A stretch of DNA of 64,000 nt from Tetrapyrgos nigripes (Eukaryota > Basidiomycota > Agaricomycetes > Agaricales > Campanellaceae), in the NCBI GenBank assembly GCA_013368315.1, contig JAACJM010000043.1, positions 1 to 64,000 on the forward strand, given 5' to 3'. Positions 46,328-59,200 of the stretch are shown piece after piece (the first letter of the stretch is position 1; the number at the start of each line of letters is the position of its first letter). The translations under genes were made by a program, and so were the position numbers. Below the pieces are notes generated by a model. The model had not been told where the DNA came from. It ran no database searches and was given only the letters and a program-made list of their open reading frames with translations.

Positions 46328-47559
46328 GATAACATATTTTTGTGACTGTAGGATAAGAATCATTTCTCTTTTGACTTTTCCTCTTCAATTTCAAGATGCG
46401 ATACCGACTGGAAGAAACGGACTAGTTCCCGGAGGCCCCAAGATCAATACCAGCACAGAAACGGGTATAGGCAGTTCCCTCAAACCTTTAGAAAAACAAA
46501 AAAAAAAAAAAGTATTAAGAGGCGAGGACGAACTACCTGACGAAGTGTAGCTGACAACCCACCAATAGTGATCTAAAGATCAACCACACGACACGTCTGA
46601 ATGGCCTTTTTGCGTCGCTTTGCAATATCATCGTTCAGGGCATGTCTTTCCTTGCTGGTCATTCTATAATTCTGGCACGCGAAACGAGTATCCTGTTTGA
46701 GTGCCACAATCCGAACGGGGGGTGTGTTCGGCCCACAGGACCATGGACTCTCGAGTCTTCTGTGGACACGGACCGTCATCCAAGGAAACTTCTCCTTACC
46801 AAAGGTCGAGCATACACTCGCTCATTGATAGGATGTGCAGCCACTTCGTAGTCGTTCATTGATTCGGATATACGTCTTTCGAAGTTATCGAAGATGAGCG
46901 TTGAGCGCTGTTCATTCGTACGAGTTTTTCTCGACTCGGACTTGGCTTCTGATTTTGCTCAATTTAGTTGATGGCGACGGGAGGTTGGTTCGCAGGAGCA
47001 CACTCACGAGCCTTGTCCCGTAGACGCACTTGCAAGACGTCAGTTACGCTCATGAACTTTTGTCTGATCTTATGTCATAGAGCCAGCTGCTGATTGCAAG
47101 AAAGTCCAATTCAGCTATTACGAATATTCAGGGTTGGTGTCTGTCCCGTTTTCTATCGAAGATCACGAATTACTCTTTCTCTCCAGTCTTTATCACCTCT
47201 GCTCTCAATCTGCCTCAGAGAGGTATCATTCCTCCACCTCCTCCACGATTAGACCGTCCCCTTGCCGTGAAGATCTCTTTCGTCCCTATTTATCTCTAGA
47301 CGAGGTACCATCGTCTCAGGACAACCCTCGGAGTCCGACTCCTCGACAGCTCCGTACGCAGTGAAAATCTTTCCTGCAAAATATCAAACGTCTGTGAGTC
47401 GTTTACTTTGGAAGACAATCAAGGTCACGAAAACCAGGAGTCAGTGGAGTTAGGCTGCAATATCCTTCCCAAGACGACACGGGGTGAGTGAGGGAGGTGG
47501 TTTTCCTCACGAACGCATCGTAGTCTTAGATGGTATTTACGAGGTCGCCTTCTTCGACT
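46328..47559. other. Degenerate region upstream of the kinase relic
   Basis: No intact gene. An A-rich tract (about 46497-46512) and short ORFs are present. Parts of about 47080-47560 may be the eroded N-terminal lobe of the FunK1 kinase, but no motif is clear. Confidence 0.35.
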
Positions 47560-48243
47560 GACTTGCGAAGACAGATTTGAACCTCTGGAATCTCTGCGTC
47601 AAGACTTCGAGTACGCCCAAGTCTTCTGTGAGGTTTTACAAGGTATGTTCTTGATGTATCCTCTTGATTTACGGATGTCTAAGTCGTTATGCTCTTCTTT
47701 TGTAGGCTACCGATGGCCTATGACCGTGCTCGAATTCTCCATCGCGACATCAGCGTTTACAACATCATGCTTCGTCGTGTAGGAAGTACCATCTATGGCG
47801 TTCCTAACGATATGGACATGGCCTCCAAATTCCTGAGACTCGAAGAAGGAGTATTGGTTCACAGGTTCACGCGATGGTTCGACAGTCCAAAAACTCGTTG
47901 TTTTTGGGATGGATTGATGAGGATTTTGCATGCTTTGTCCCCGTCCTTGTTAAGATTCACCGACTATTTCAGCTGGGTTTTGCTCGAGGATTGGAATGGG
48001 TATTTCTGCGTCGTGATGGCACAGTATTTGACAAACAGACTATGAGTGGTAAGATCACGTATGGCAAGTTTCTAGACTGCTTAAAAAGGCTTGAAGATGG
48101 TAGCAAGAACTTTAAGTTGCGTGTTCATTATACCCCGAGTCGGAAGTTCTTCCCCTGCCTTCACCTGAGGATAAATCTGACGTTGAGCCTTCGGATGACT
48201 GTGAAACAGAGGTGGAAGGTCGATGGGTATCTGGTCGAATGAC
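47560..48243 (+). pseudogene. FunK1-type fungal protein kinase relic
   Basis: The catalytic loop reads ILHRDISVYNIML, the hallmark HRDIS..NIM of the fungal-specific FunK1 kinase family. It is followed by YGVPNDMDMA in place of the family's activation segment DFDLA. An exon ending CEVLQG joins it through an intron at about 47642-47705. Downstream coding continues in shifted frames (47874-48242), and no N-lobe with glycine loop is found. It is best read as a partial, decayed copy; FunK1 genes are abundant and often broken in mushrooms. Confidence 0.65.
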
Positions 48244-48447
48244 TATGCCAACCTTAGCTTGGGTTTTCAAATCGAAGATAGGGAGTCTAGCCCAATTATA
48301 CTATGCATACTCAAGGACTCGTCTTATGCCACCAAAACAACATGTATTGAATCAAAATCTACATACATTTAAACCCTAAACCCAAAATTCAGATACGACT
48401 CGGACAGATAAAAAAAAAACAGATGTATGCAAGTCTTAAAAGAGCAT

Positions 48448-50060
<1,613 letters not shown>

Positions 50061-50106
50061 CTAGACAAGCTTGCTTGCTTGTCCTTCTCCTGCCTTTGAC
50101 CACAAT

Positions 50107-50114
50107 CTTTTATA
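50107..50114 (-). promoter_or_regulatory. TATA box of the manganese peroxidase gene
   Basis: TATAAAAG on the minus strand, about 68-75 bases upstream of the ATG, at the expected distance for a fungal core promoter. Confidence 0.65.
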
Positions 50115-51114
50115 CCTTGTCTCTAAGGTACGAGTGAGATAAAGACTCCCAGTACTTCACCTTCATCATACAACCGGTACCGTGAGGACGAGACGCGGTA
50201 AACGCAAGTTCAGCATATAGGCTATTGACTGCAGTTTTCTTACCGAAGCATCTACACCCACAGCTTGGCAGTTCAAGCAGCTGGAAAAGAAAAAATTTCG
50301 TCTCGGATATCCTACGGAAGCGCAAAACATCAGATCAAGTTTACACCTGGCAGCACTTCTTCTCACATGCATGAGAACCTGTCCTCGGCAACTCTGTGAG
50401 AAACAGGTTTGTTGAGAGGGTTCAGGAACGAGAGACCTCGATCAGGCTTCTCAATCTCAAGGAAGAGATGGGTCTACGTAGGAAGTAACATTATACTGTT
50501 ACTTATAACCGAAAGCACGAGGTTTGGCAGAAGTACTATGGTTGCCGGAAGGTGCATTGAAGTCGGCTTTACTTGATGTCTTTGATTTGAAGGAACTCGG
50601 ATACCTCCAGTGGCTGGGTAAGTAGGCCGTTGAGGCAAGGGGGAGTTCGAGGAGTTCGCACACTCAGAGCCAGCCAATAGCCGAAAGTTAGTTAGGAAAA
50701 TTATCGGAAGCGATCCGATTGGCTTCTGGGTGTCGAGGAGTAGTGGAAAGTATGACGGTCAGGCTAAATTAGTAATACTCTTTTCCGTCTCTCTTCCGAA
50801 AAAAATGATATGGTCATTGGTGAACTTCGTACTCGAAAACATGCAGAGCAACCCCTCCTCCTCCTCAGTTCTCAGCGAGGAGTTACGTATACATTGTAGA
50901 TTGCTGAGCCTTGCTTGAAGCTGACCTGAGTAAATTATTTCCGGGCTAACAAACTCCCGCTGGTATCGCAGTCATCAGTTGGGCGGGTCATTGTAGTGCA
51001 GACTGAGACAAGCGAGGTTGCCTAATGGGAGACCAATGTCGGTGAGTCACATAGGCCGACCTCTTCCTGTTCTTATATCTTCCCTGGTAGATTGGCTCCT
51101 TCCTGTGTGCAGCG
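50115..51114. promoter_or_regulatory. Divergent intergenic region, peroxidase / permease 1
   Basis: About 1 kb shared upstream region of the peroxidase (minus) and the first permease (plus). I saw no gene and no clear metal-response element by eye. Confidence 0.4.
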
Positions 51115-54100
51115 ATGGACGGCCTCAGTCTCAAGGAAAAAACGTCTGATGAGAGCACCAGTCCACCTCCGAGCGGTCCCGCCGTACAATTCTACGACCC
51201 GTCGCAGGAGTCCATCTGGACACGATTAGGACTCAACTTTGAGAGCTTCAGACGGGCTCCCGGAATTGTTGGGTGCGTCGCAACCTTTCCTGATGTTCTT
51301 ATCTTCGCTAACATTTTTCTCTGGGGTAGTAACCAGGTCGTTGCAGGGGAGATTTCGGGAGATGATTTGGAGAGGATACGAGGAGAGGGACCAGTGCTTC
51401 AAGCCAAAATGAAGCCTCGTCATTTGACGATGATTGCTGTTGGTATGTTGTCCATGCGTACTCGATGAGAGCAATCCATAAACTGTTGCAGGTGGAAGCA
51501 TTGGGACAGGTCTATTCGTCGGTTCTGGTGCTTCCTTACATGACGGTGGTCCTGCAGGAGTCTTAATTGCCTGGATACTCATCGGTAAGTGAGATCATGT
51601 CGTCTTTTGCCTGTGCTGACTGGGAGGCTGCATAGGGATAATGTTGATAAATGTCACTCAGGTGCGCCGCCTAGCAAAATAACACGACTAACGCTTCAAC
51701 TCAAAACTGTTTCGCAGGCTCTCGGAGAGATGTCCATCATGTATCCAGTTTCCGGAGGTTTCTACACGCTCTCCAGTCGCTTTTTGGATCCCAGCTTTGC
51801 TTTTGCTAATGGGTGGAATTATGTGCTGCAATGGGCTGTTTCTATCCCATTAGAAATAACGGTTGCCGTATGTCTTTCGTTATATGTGCTTTAGAATTTC
51901 CTCATCTTACCCTTCTTCAAGGCCACTACAGTGCAATATTGGACGGATGCGATACCGGTGGCATGGCTCATAACGATATTCTGGTTTGTAATAGGTGACT
52001 GCAAGCTTCACATATCCGAAGACAATGTTTTGACAAAATCTAGCCTTCGTATGTGTATTCGGCACATTGGGATACGCTGAGGAAGAGTTTTGGTCATCGT
52101 GCCTGAAGCTTCTCGTGGCCATCATGTTCACCTTTATCGGCATGTATGTATCAGGCTCTCATTAGTCGGCTGGTGCTCACAGTAGTCATTACAGTATCTG
52201 TATATGTGGAGGCGGACCTAGCTCAGGCGAATACAATCACTACATTGGAGGTAAATTCTGGTCCAACCCCGGAGCGTTTGCAAATGGATTCAAGGGAGTG
52301 TGCTCGGTGTTCGTGACAGGTGAGGCTGAGCCCATGCGTTGACTTATGTATGTATACTGAGCAACTTCCTAGCCGCGTTTTCGTTCTGTACGTTTCATCG
52401 TAATCGCACGTTGTTAACGATGCTCACGCACGGAATGTAGCGGGAACTGAGTTGGTCGGTCTGGCAGCAAGTGAAACCCCTAATCCACGAAAAACTATGC
52501 CAGGCAAGTCAGTCGAAGCCTTAAAAAGTCGTTCATGCTAATTTGTCCGTTCACAATTCTAGGTGCCGTCAAAGGAACTTTCTGGCGTATTGTAAGCCTC
52601 TCCGCTCGTTTCTACTTCTAATGCTGATGATCCATAAGACCTTAATCTACATCTCAACGCTCACCATTATTGGTCTACTCATTCCCTATGATGATGGAAG
52701 GCTTCTTGGTGGTGATGGTGCCAGTGCGTACTTCATTCTAACCACAACTCTGACATACAAACTAACTGATTGTCCAAATACAGCTGCATCACCGTTTGTC
52801 ATTGCCTTGGACAACGCGCATATTCGGGGCTTGAACCGTATGTAACGCCCTTCTTGGCTTTTTGCGCGCTGTGCCCTAAATAACCTCTGTATAGACCTCG
52901 TAAATGCCACTATCTGCGTGTCTGTCCTGTCCATAGGCCTCGCTAGTGTCTTTGCGGCGTCTAGAACGTTAGTGGCGCTTGCAGAGACAGGTTATGCTCC
53001 CAAAATCTTCATGTATAGTATGTGTGACTTGTTTCTCCTCATCTTTCGTGGTTTGACTGTTTTTTTTTGTCTATCGTAGTTGACAAATCTAGTCGGCCCC
53101 TGCCTTCAGTCATAGTTCTTCTGCTGACTGCACCCATTGCCTACGTCAACGTCGTGGCGGCCGGTGATATCGTCTGTAAGGCAATTCGACAAGAGTCTAT
53201 GTCAAGTGTCTTCCTACTCATCCTTAACAGTTGATTGGTTGGTAGCCATCTCTGGCCTGTCTGCAATCTTCACTTGGCTGGCTATCTGTCTCTGCCAGTG
53301 AGTCCCTTTCTTGATATATATAAAGCGACAGGAAACGTCAACGCTTACTGAATAGTATCCGATTCCGACGTGCATGGAAAGTGCAAGGTCATTCCGTCGA
53401 GGAACTCCCCTTCCGAGCTGCTGGAGGCGTTTGGGGTTCTTGGTGAGTGTATGAGCCGGTATCAGAAACCAGTGCTGCGTCCTTATCTCATGTACCTAAG
53501 GTTCGGGGTCATCCTCATCGTCCTCGTCCTCATTGCCCAGTTTTATATTGTGAGTCTGAAGGCTATACATTCTTTAGCTACCAGCTCAAATCACTGACAT
53601 TTTCGGTCTTAGGCTCTTTTTCCCATAGGTGGTATCAGCAGCCCATCTGAAAGAGCAACTAGTTTCTTTCGTGAGTGTCCTAATAGTTGTATGATGTTCT
53701 GCGAGAATCATTGATGATGGACTGTACCATTATTCTTCACAGAGGCATATTTGGCAGCTCCTTTCATGCTTATAATGTGGTGTGTTGGATATTAGACTCT
53801 GGAGAAGATGTTGGCTAATTAAAGTGTAGGTGTGTTGGATATGCTTGGAAGAGAACGTTACCGAAACGCGCACACGAAATAGACCTTGATGTATGCGTCC
53901 TTCATGGTCTTCGTCATCGTAACGAGAATTACTTATCAAAGTATCTCCCTTCTAGACCGGTCGCAAAAGTTGGCTCACTGTGGAGCAGATGCGAGCTGTA
54001 CGTTGTTGTCGCTTTTAACCAAAACTGTCTGTCGCTAATTCCTTTTCTTTCAGTATCGAGCAGAGAGAGCCCGCGCTCCGTTGTATGTTCGTATCTACCG

Positions 54101-54119
54101 ATTGCTGTTCTCGAATTGA
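51115..54119 (+). CDS. Amino-acid permease (Gap1-like, YAT/APC family), copy 1
   Basis: Plasma-membrane proton symporter for amino acids. The N-terminus has the family block [20 protein letters not shown], then [15 protein letters not shown] before TM1 with [13 protein letters not shown], the substrate-binding signature. Later blocks are [66 protein letters not shown] and [17 protein letters not shown]. The end reads [20 protein letters not shown]. It is spread over about 20 short exons, which appear to join in phase. Twelve TM helices are expected. Two structural oddities are a 15-nt microexon at 52373-52387 and an intron at 53780-53829, absent from the other copies, that is bounded by a 13-bp direct repeat. 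Confidence 0.9.
53780..53842 (+). repeat. 13-bp direct repeat bounding a permease-1 intron
   Basis: GTGTGTTGGATAT occurs at 53780-53792 (first bases of the intron) and at 53830-53842 (first bases of the next exon), 50 bp apart. The intron is exactly one repeat period long. Confidence 0.85.
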
Positions 54120-54269
54120 GAGTACTTATTGTGTACATACTGCATGCATCTTCCACTGTAAAATGAACAAGAAAATGTAAACGATAAAAGATGTAATTGG
54201 TACCACTTAGTGAGAGACAAGGGACTCCTGGACCTAGTCAGGTCTTGGAGCGCGTACTCTAGCTAGTTC

Positions 54270-54805
54270 TGTACCATTTTGATCAATTCGGCACCCCACT
54301 GTTACTGTTACATGGGTGACGAACCTAAATACAGTCGAACATCTCGCAATGCATAAATGTTGAAATGCATTAGGTTTTGGCAAAACGAAATGGCCCTTTC
54401 CCCTCAAATATTATTTCAGAATGCATAAATGTTGAATTGTATGAGGATTTTCTGGAACGAACCCTATGCATTCTGAGATGTTCGACTGTATTCGTCAGTT
54501 TGGGGCCGTTACCGTTACAAGGCCAATAATTTCGTCAGACATAACCAGCCATTAATAAACGACCTCGGCGTCCGCACATTGGACTGTAGAGATTGCTTTC
54601 AAGCTGGAAATAAGACGTAATTTTGGAAAGTAAGATACCTAAAAAGGCTAAATTTTGCAAGTCTGTCCAAAGACAAAAAACGCGCTGCGTTACATTTGGG
54701 TCTGAAAATTCGTCACTTGTCAATGTTACACGTTTACAGGCCTGAATATTCGGCGTTTTTCAGGCTTCCGTTACCCGTTACTGCCAAATTGAACGAAATG
54801 GTACA
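54270..54805. mobile_element. Possible non-autonomous DNA transposon with TGTACCATTT ends
   Basis: TGTACCATTTTGATCAATTC (54270 on) is inverted near 54782-54805 (TGCCAAATTGAACGAAATGG, then TACA) with about three mismatches in 24 bases. The interior is rich in GTTAC/GTAAC motifs near both ends, as in subterminal transposase-binding repeats. No ORF and no certain target duplication. Confidence 0.5.
54332..54488. mobile_element. Tc1/mariner-like MITE
   Basis: 157 bp with 25-bp inverted ends CAGTCGAACATCTC(G/A)... (54332 on) and their complement ending at 54488, flanked by TA on both sides (54330-54331, 54489-54490). CAGT-type termini and a TA target fit the Tc1/mariner superfamily. It sits inside the larger inverted-repeat element. 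Confidence 0.8.
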
Positions 54806-55549
54806 TACTCGGTCGGTCCAGCTCCCTCCTCCATCACGTGCACGTACGCGTCTCAACACAAATAAGACACAATAATTGATCACGGTCCACATTTTTCTCC
54901 GTAACTTTCATCCTGGCGAAAATCATAAATCCGATTTTGCCGAGCTCCTTTGTCGTTGATGACGCTCGTGTCGCTCGTGTGGGAGCTTGTGGGAGTCCCC
55001 AATCGCTGCCCGGGTATGTATTTGCGCTATGTAGTAAATGACACATAGACTTGTGAGCTGTGCCATACTCAATATTCTTCCTAGATCTCATTTCTCGTAG
55101 GTCGAGGTCGAGGTCTTCATGAAATTCGGAATTTGAATGATACACCGCGCTGGAAAAGCTCCGTGATCCCAACAAGGAACAGTGGGTACTCGGTATCCGC
55201 AGACTTCTGCAGGCTATAGACTCTGCAGCTGATCGATCTCGATTTTATCCATCTCTTCATTGCTCTGTACTGTTTCCAAGTACGTTTTAAGGATTGGGTT
55301 ATTGAAGAAGTGCAGACAGTCGGATTGAGGTCGAGAGCAGAACTGAAGAGAACCATTTTGCTCTGCCAGCTCTGCCCCGGCGAAGCTTCAGGGAACAACT
55401 TCGTCGAGTAAATGCGCTTCAACATAGTTCAACATCTGGTCCGGTTAATCCGTCATATCGTCGGTCAAAGACCGGGCAAAATATTCTTCCAGAGGGTTCC
55501 ATATACCCCCTTGGCACTTTCTTCTCTATTTTGACCCTGCTCTACCTCG

Positions 55550-58464
55550 ATGGATAGCTCAAAGGAAAAGTTCGATGGGGGTTCCAGCACTGCTGATGCC
55601 CCGACTGCTGAATTCTATGATCCGTCAAAGGAGTCCGTTTGGACTCGCCTCGGAGTCACCTTGGAGAGCTTCAAACGCGCTCCAGGGATAGTTGGGTATG
55701 TCTGCTCTCCTTGTGCTTTGACCAGTCGTCCAAGTAGCTATCTGGTCCTTTCTAACCCATGTCCTTCAGGGATCAAGTCGTTGCTGGCGAATTATCTGGC
55801 GAGGAGCTGAATCGGGTGAGGGCTGAGGGGCAGTCCTTGCAAGCTAAGCTGAAGCCTCGCCATCTGTCTATGATTGCAGTTGGTACGTCAAAGCGGTCAA
55901 TTAAGGTATCTCCGCAATGCTAACGATGTCGATCAAGGGGGAAGTATTGGGACAGGTTTGTTCGTGGGCTCAGGCTCTGCCTTACGAAACGGTGGTCCGG
56001 CAGGGCTGATAATTGCATGGACGCTTATGGTTTGCAGAGTTTATCCTCTGGTTGTCTTCTGCCTGTGCTGAATTGGAGGCCGTAGGGGATCTTACTAGTC
56101 AATGTCACGCAGGTGAGTGAGTTGTCGTTAGTCCGTTTTACTCGGCTGACCTCAATTAAAGGCCCTCGGAGAAATGGCTATTGTCTTCCCAGTTACTGGT
56201 GGTTTTTACACTTTGTCTGGCAGGTTTTTGGACGAGGGCTTCGCGTTTGCGATGGGTTGGAATTATTGTCTGCAATGGTTTGTTACGATACCATTAGAAA
56301 TTTCGGTCAGTACCTGTTTGCCGGATTATCTTGTGTGTATGCTGAGCGTCAATATAGGTCGCTGCAACCACAGTGCAATATTGGACTAGCGATGTTCCCC
56401 AAGCGGCGTGGATAACAATATTTATTGGTGAGTCGCACTCTTTCTCTCATCCAGAAAGTTGTCTGATGTGCAAAAACACAAGTCATTTTGAGTGTGTGCA
56501 TTCCTTACCGTTCATTTAGGAAATTGTCTGATGTGCAAAACGATAGTCATTCTATGCGTATTCGGCACCCTGGGTTACGCTGAAGAAGAGTTCTGGGCAG
56601 CTTGTTTGAAGCTCCTCGTGGCTGTCATGTTCACCTTCATTGGAATGTGCGTGCTGTGTCATGTAGTACTTGAACTATCTCTCATCATGAATCACAGAAT
56701 CTGCGTCTGCGGTGGGGGGCCAAGTTCAGGCGAGTACAACCACTATATTGGGGGTCGTACTTGGTCGGATCCTGGTCCTTTCGCCAATGGGTTCCACGGC
56801 GTATGTGGCGTTTTTGTGACTGGTTCGTTCTACCGCTGTCTCCGACTGTCAGCTCGCTCATGATAATCAACACCAGCTGCCTTCTCCTTCTGTTAGTAAA
56901 TCAAAGTTTTTAAAGGAGAACGCCTGTGAGATTGAACATCTTTCGCAGCTGGAACCGAGGTCATTGGTTTAGCCGCTAGCGAGACTCCCAACCCTCGAGC
57001 CACAATGCCAAGTTAAGTCTGTGCAACCGTCGGCCAAGTCATCCACTGACTCTTTTACTCTGCTAGGCGCTGTGAAAGGGACATTTTGGCGGATAGTACG
57101 TGGTTTTGTGTCCTTTGACCGGCGTTTTCTCATTCGTTATCTTCGCAGGCGCTTATATACATCACAACTCTTACCCTTATCGGTCTCCTTATTCCATATA
57201 ACGAGCCCAACCTTTTTGGTGGTAGTGGGTCTGGTAAGCTGGACATCCCGGCTTATTTGTTGTGAAACTAAGTCAGACTCGTTCAGGCGCATCACCATTC
57301 GTCATTGCATTGGACAAAGCACACATACCTGGACTGAACCGTGAGTGTCCTACTAACTCTCTAAAATTACGATCTTGATAGCATGAAAGATCTCGTCAAT
57401 GTTACTATCTGCATCTCCGTTCTTTCTATCGCCTTGTCGAGTGTCTTTGCGGGTTCCAGAACCCTACTGGCCCTAGCACAAACAGGCTATGCACCGAGAA
57501 TGTTTACTTACGGTTCGTCATGACTCCCTGCTGATTCTCTTCCTCCTCGCGCTCAACATGGTTCACAGTTGACAAATCCAGTCGTCCACTATTTGCGGTC
57601 ATCGCTTTCTTGTTCTTCGCACCCATCGCTTATGTCAATGTCGCCGCGGCAGGTAGTGCTGTCTGTAAGTCCCAGTCTCGAGTAGCTGCGTCATCATCGG
57701 GTTAAATGCTGGACAGTCGACTGGTTAAGTGCCATTTCGGGGCTTTCTGCAATTGTGACCTGGTTATCTATCTGTCTGTGCCAGTACGTGACGCGTTCCT
57801 GGACAATGCACTGGGTTGATTCTTATCACTGTCGGCTAGTATTCGGTTCCGACGCGCCTGGCAGGCTCAGGGACACTCTCTCGAAGAACTTCCCTTCAAA
57901 GCAGCTGCTGGGGTCTATGGATCCTGGTTTGGTGTAGTCTTGATGATTCTGGTCTTAATAGCCCAGTTCTATGTTGTATGTATCTGGATCTGTCCTGATT
58001 CGGGAACACCTCTCATTGTTCTGTTTCATAGGGCCTTTTCCCTGTCGGGGGCGTTACCAGCGCCTCAGACCGAGCAACTAGCTTCTTCCGTGCGTCATCT
58101 AGACTACTTTAGGCCTTTTATCGAGCGCTCATTCCGCATTTGCAGAGGCCTATCTGGCGGCTCCAATTCTTATCGTGTTCTGGATTGGCGGCTATCTATG
58201 GAAGAGGACGAAACCCAAACGAGCCCATGAAATCGATCTCGACGTGAGGACTGTCACTCAGCTTATGGTCCTTCCGACTGACACTTCTCATCTTATATAG
58301 ACTGGTCGAAAAAGCTGGCTCACTGTGGAGGAAATGCGGGAGGTGTGTCATTTAGCCCCACTTGAACTCCATCTTCTCATTCTTGGTTCTCTTTACAGTA
58401 TCGCGCCGAGAGAGCACAAGCTCCATTGTATATCCGTATTTTTAGGGCGCTGTTCACAAACTAA
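55550..58464 (+). CDS. Amino-acid permease (Gap1-like), copy 2
   Basis: Second member of the tandem cluster with the same landmarks: [100 protein letters not shown] and a [19 protein letters not shown] end with final FTN. Exons follow copy 1 closely, including a 15-nt microexon at 56877-56891. The intron before [11 protein letters not shown] is lengthened by an internal duplication of its 3' end. Near the C-terminus it reads LIVFWIGGYLWKR without the intron seen in copy 1. No frame break was found. The substrate is probably a broad range of amino acids; differences in TM1 and TM6 may give each copy its own specificity. Confidence 0.9.
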
Positions 58465-59200
58465 AAATTTTGTAACGTCGCTCTAATAACAATTGTAAGG
58501 TCCTTTTTAAAATGAGACTTTGTCCGATTCTCGACCTTCCTCGACCTCTTCCGCACTTCCGAGTGAGGTACATACGTGGACCCAGCTCAGGCTGAGCTTT
58601 GGACTGAGTCGTTGCGTGGATCCGGAGTTGATCTGGAGCCGCCTCAATTGATGCGACGTCAATATGTACATACAGTCGTGTGGATCACTGCATTGATATA
58701 CTAGTGCCTAGTACATCAGCATATGGAGATCTATGTTGAAACTTGAATTGGGACCCTAAGAAGTGGCTGAAGCGGTTTCCTCCCTTGCGGATCTGGACTC
58801 AGGCCTTCTCAAGTCCATCACTGCCAAGTGTTCCGTCAAACGAAAAGGGCTAAAAAATGGTCCTTATCATAGCGATGAAAAAGAAAAAAGAAAGAAAAAT
58901 ATAATCTCAAACTTCCTCCTCTCTTTTGAAGAGCTATTGAGCATCTTCCTGTCCTTTACTCGTCGTGTGTTATCGCAGAAATCCTTGGTCTATATCCAAT
59001 TGAGTTGAGAGTGTTATGGGCCAAGGATTTTGCGTCAAGGAACCAGATCACCAAGCCGACACTAGATGATGCAGCCGAGCTTATCTATTCAAACTGAAGA
59101 GTATTCGCGCAACGTGGTTCTCAGCTTATCTCGTGCCCGCTTTTGACAGGTGTATAAGAAGTTGGAGTGAGCGATTCGACTTTCGTGTGAGTCCCCCACC
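58465..59200. other. Intergenic between permeases 2 and 3
   Basis: No gene beyond a short Lys-rich ORF (58763-59008) without homology cues. Holds the promoter of permease 3. Confidence 0.4.

Larger units (their letters stand above)
54120..55549. other. Intergenic region between permeases 1 and 2, with nested inverted-repeat elements
   Basis: About 1.4 kb without a gene. It contains an outer inverted repeat at 54270-54805 and a Tc1-like MITE at 54332-54488 nested in it. The part from 54860 on has no feature beyond short ORFs. Confidence 0.5.
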
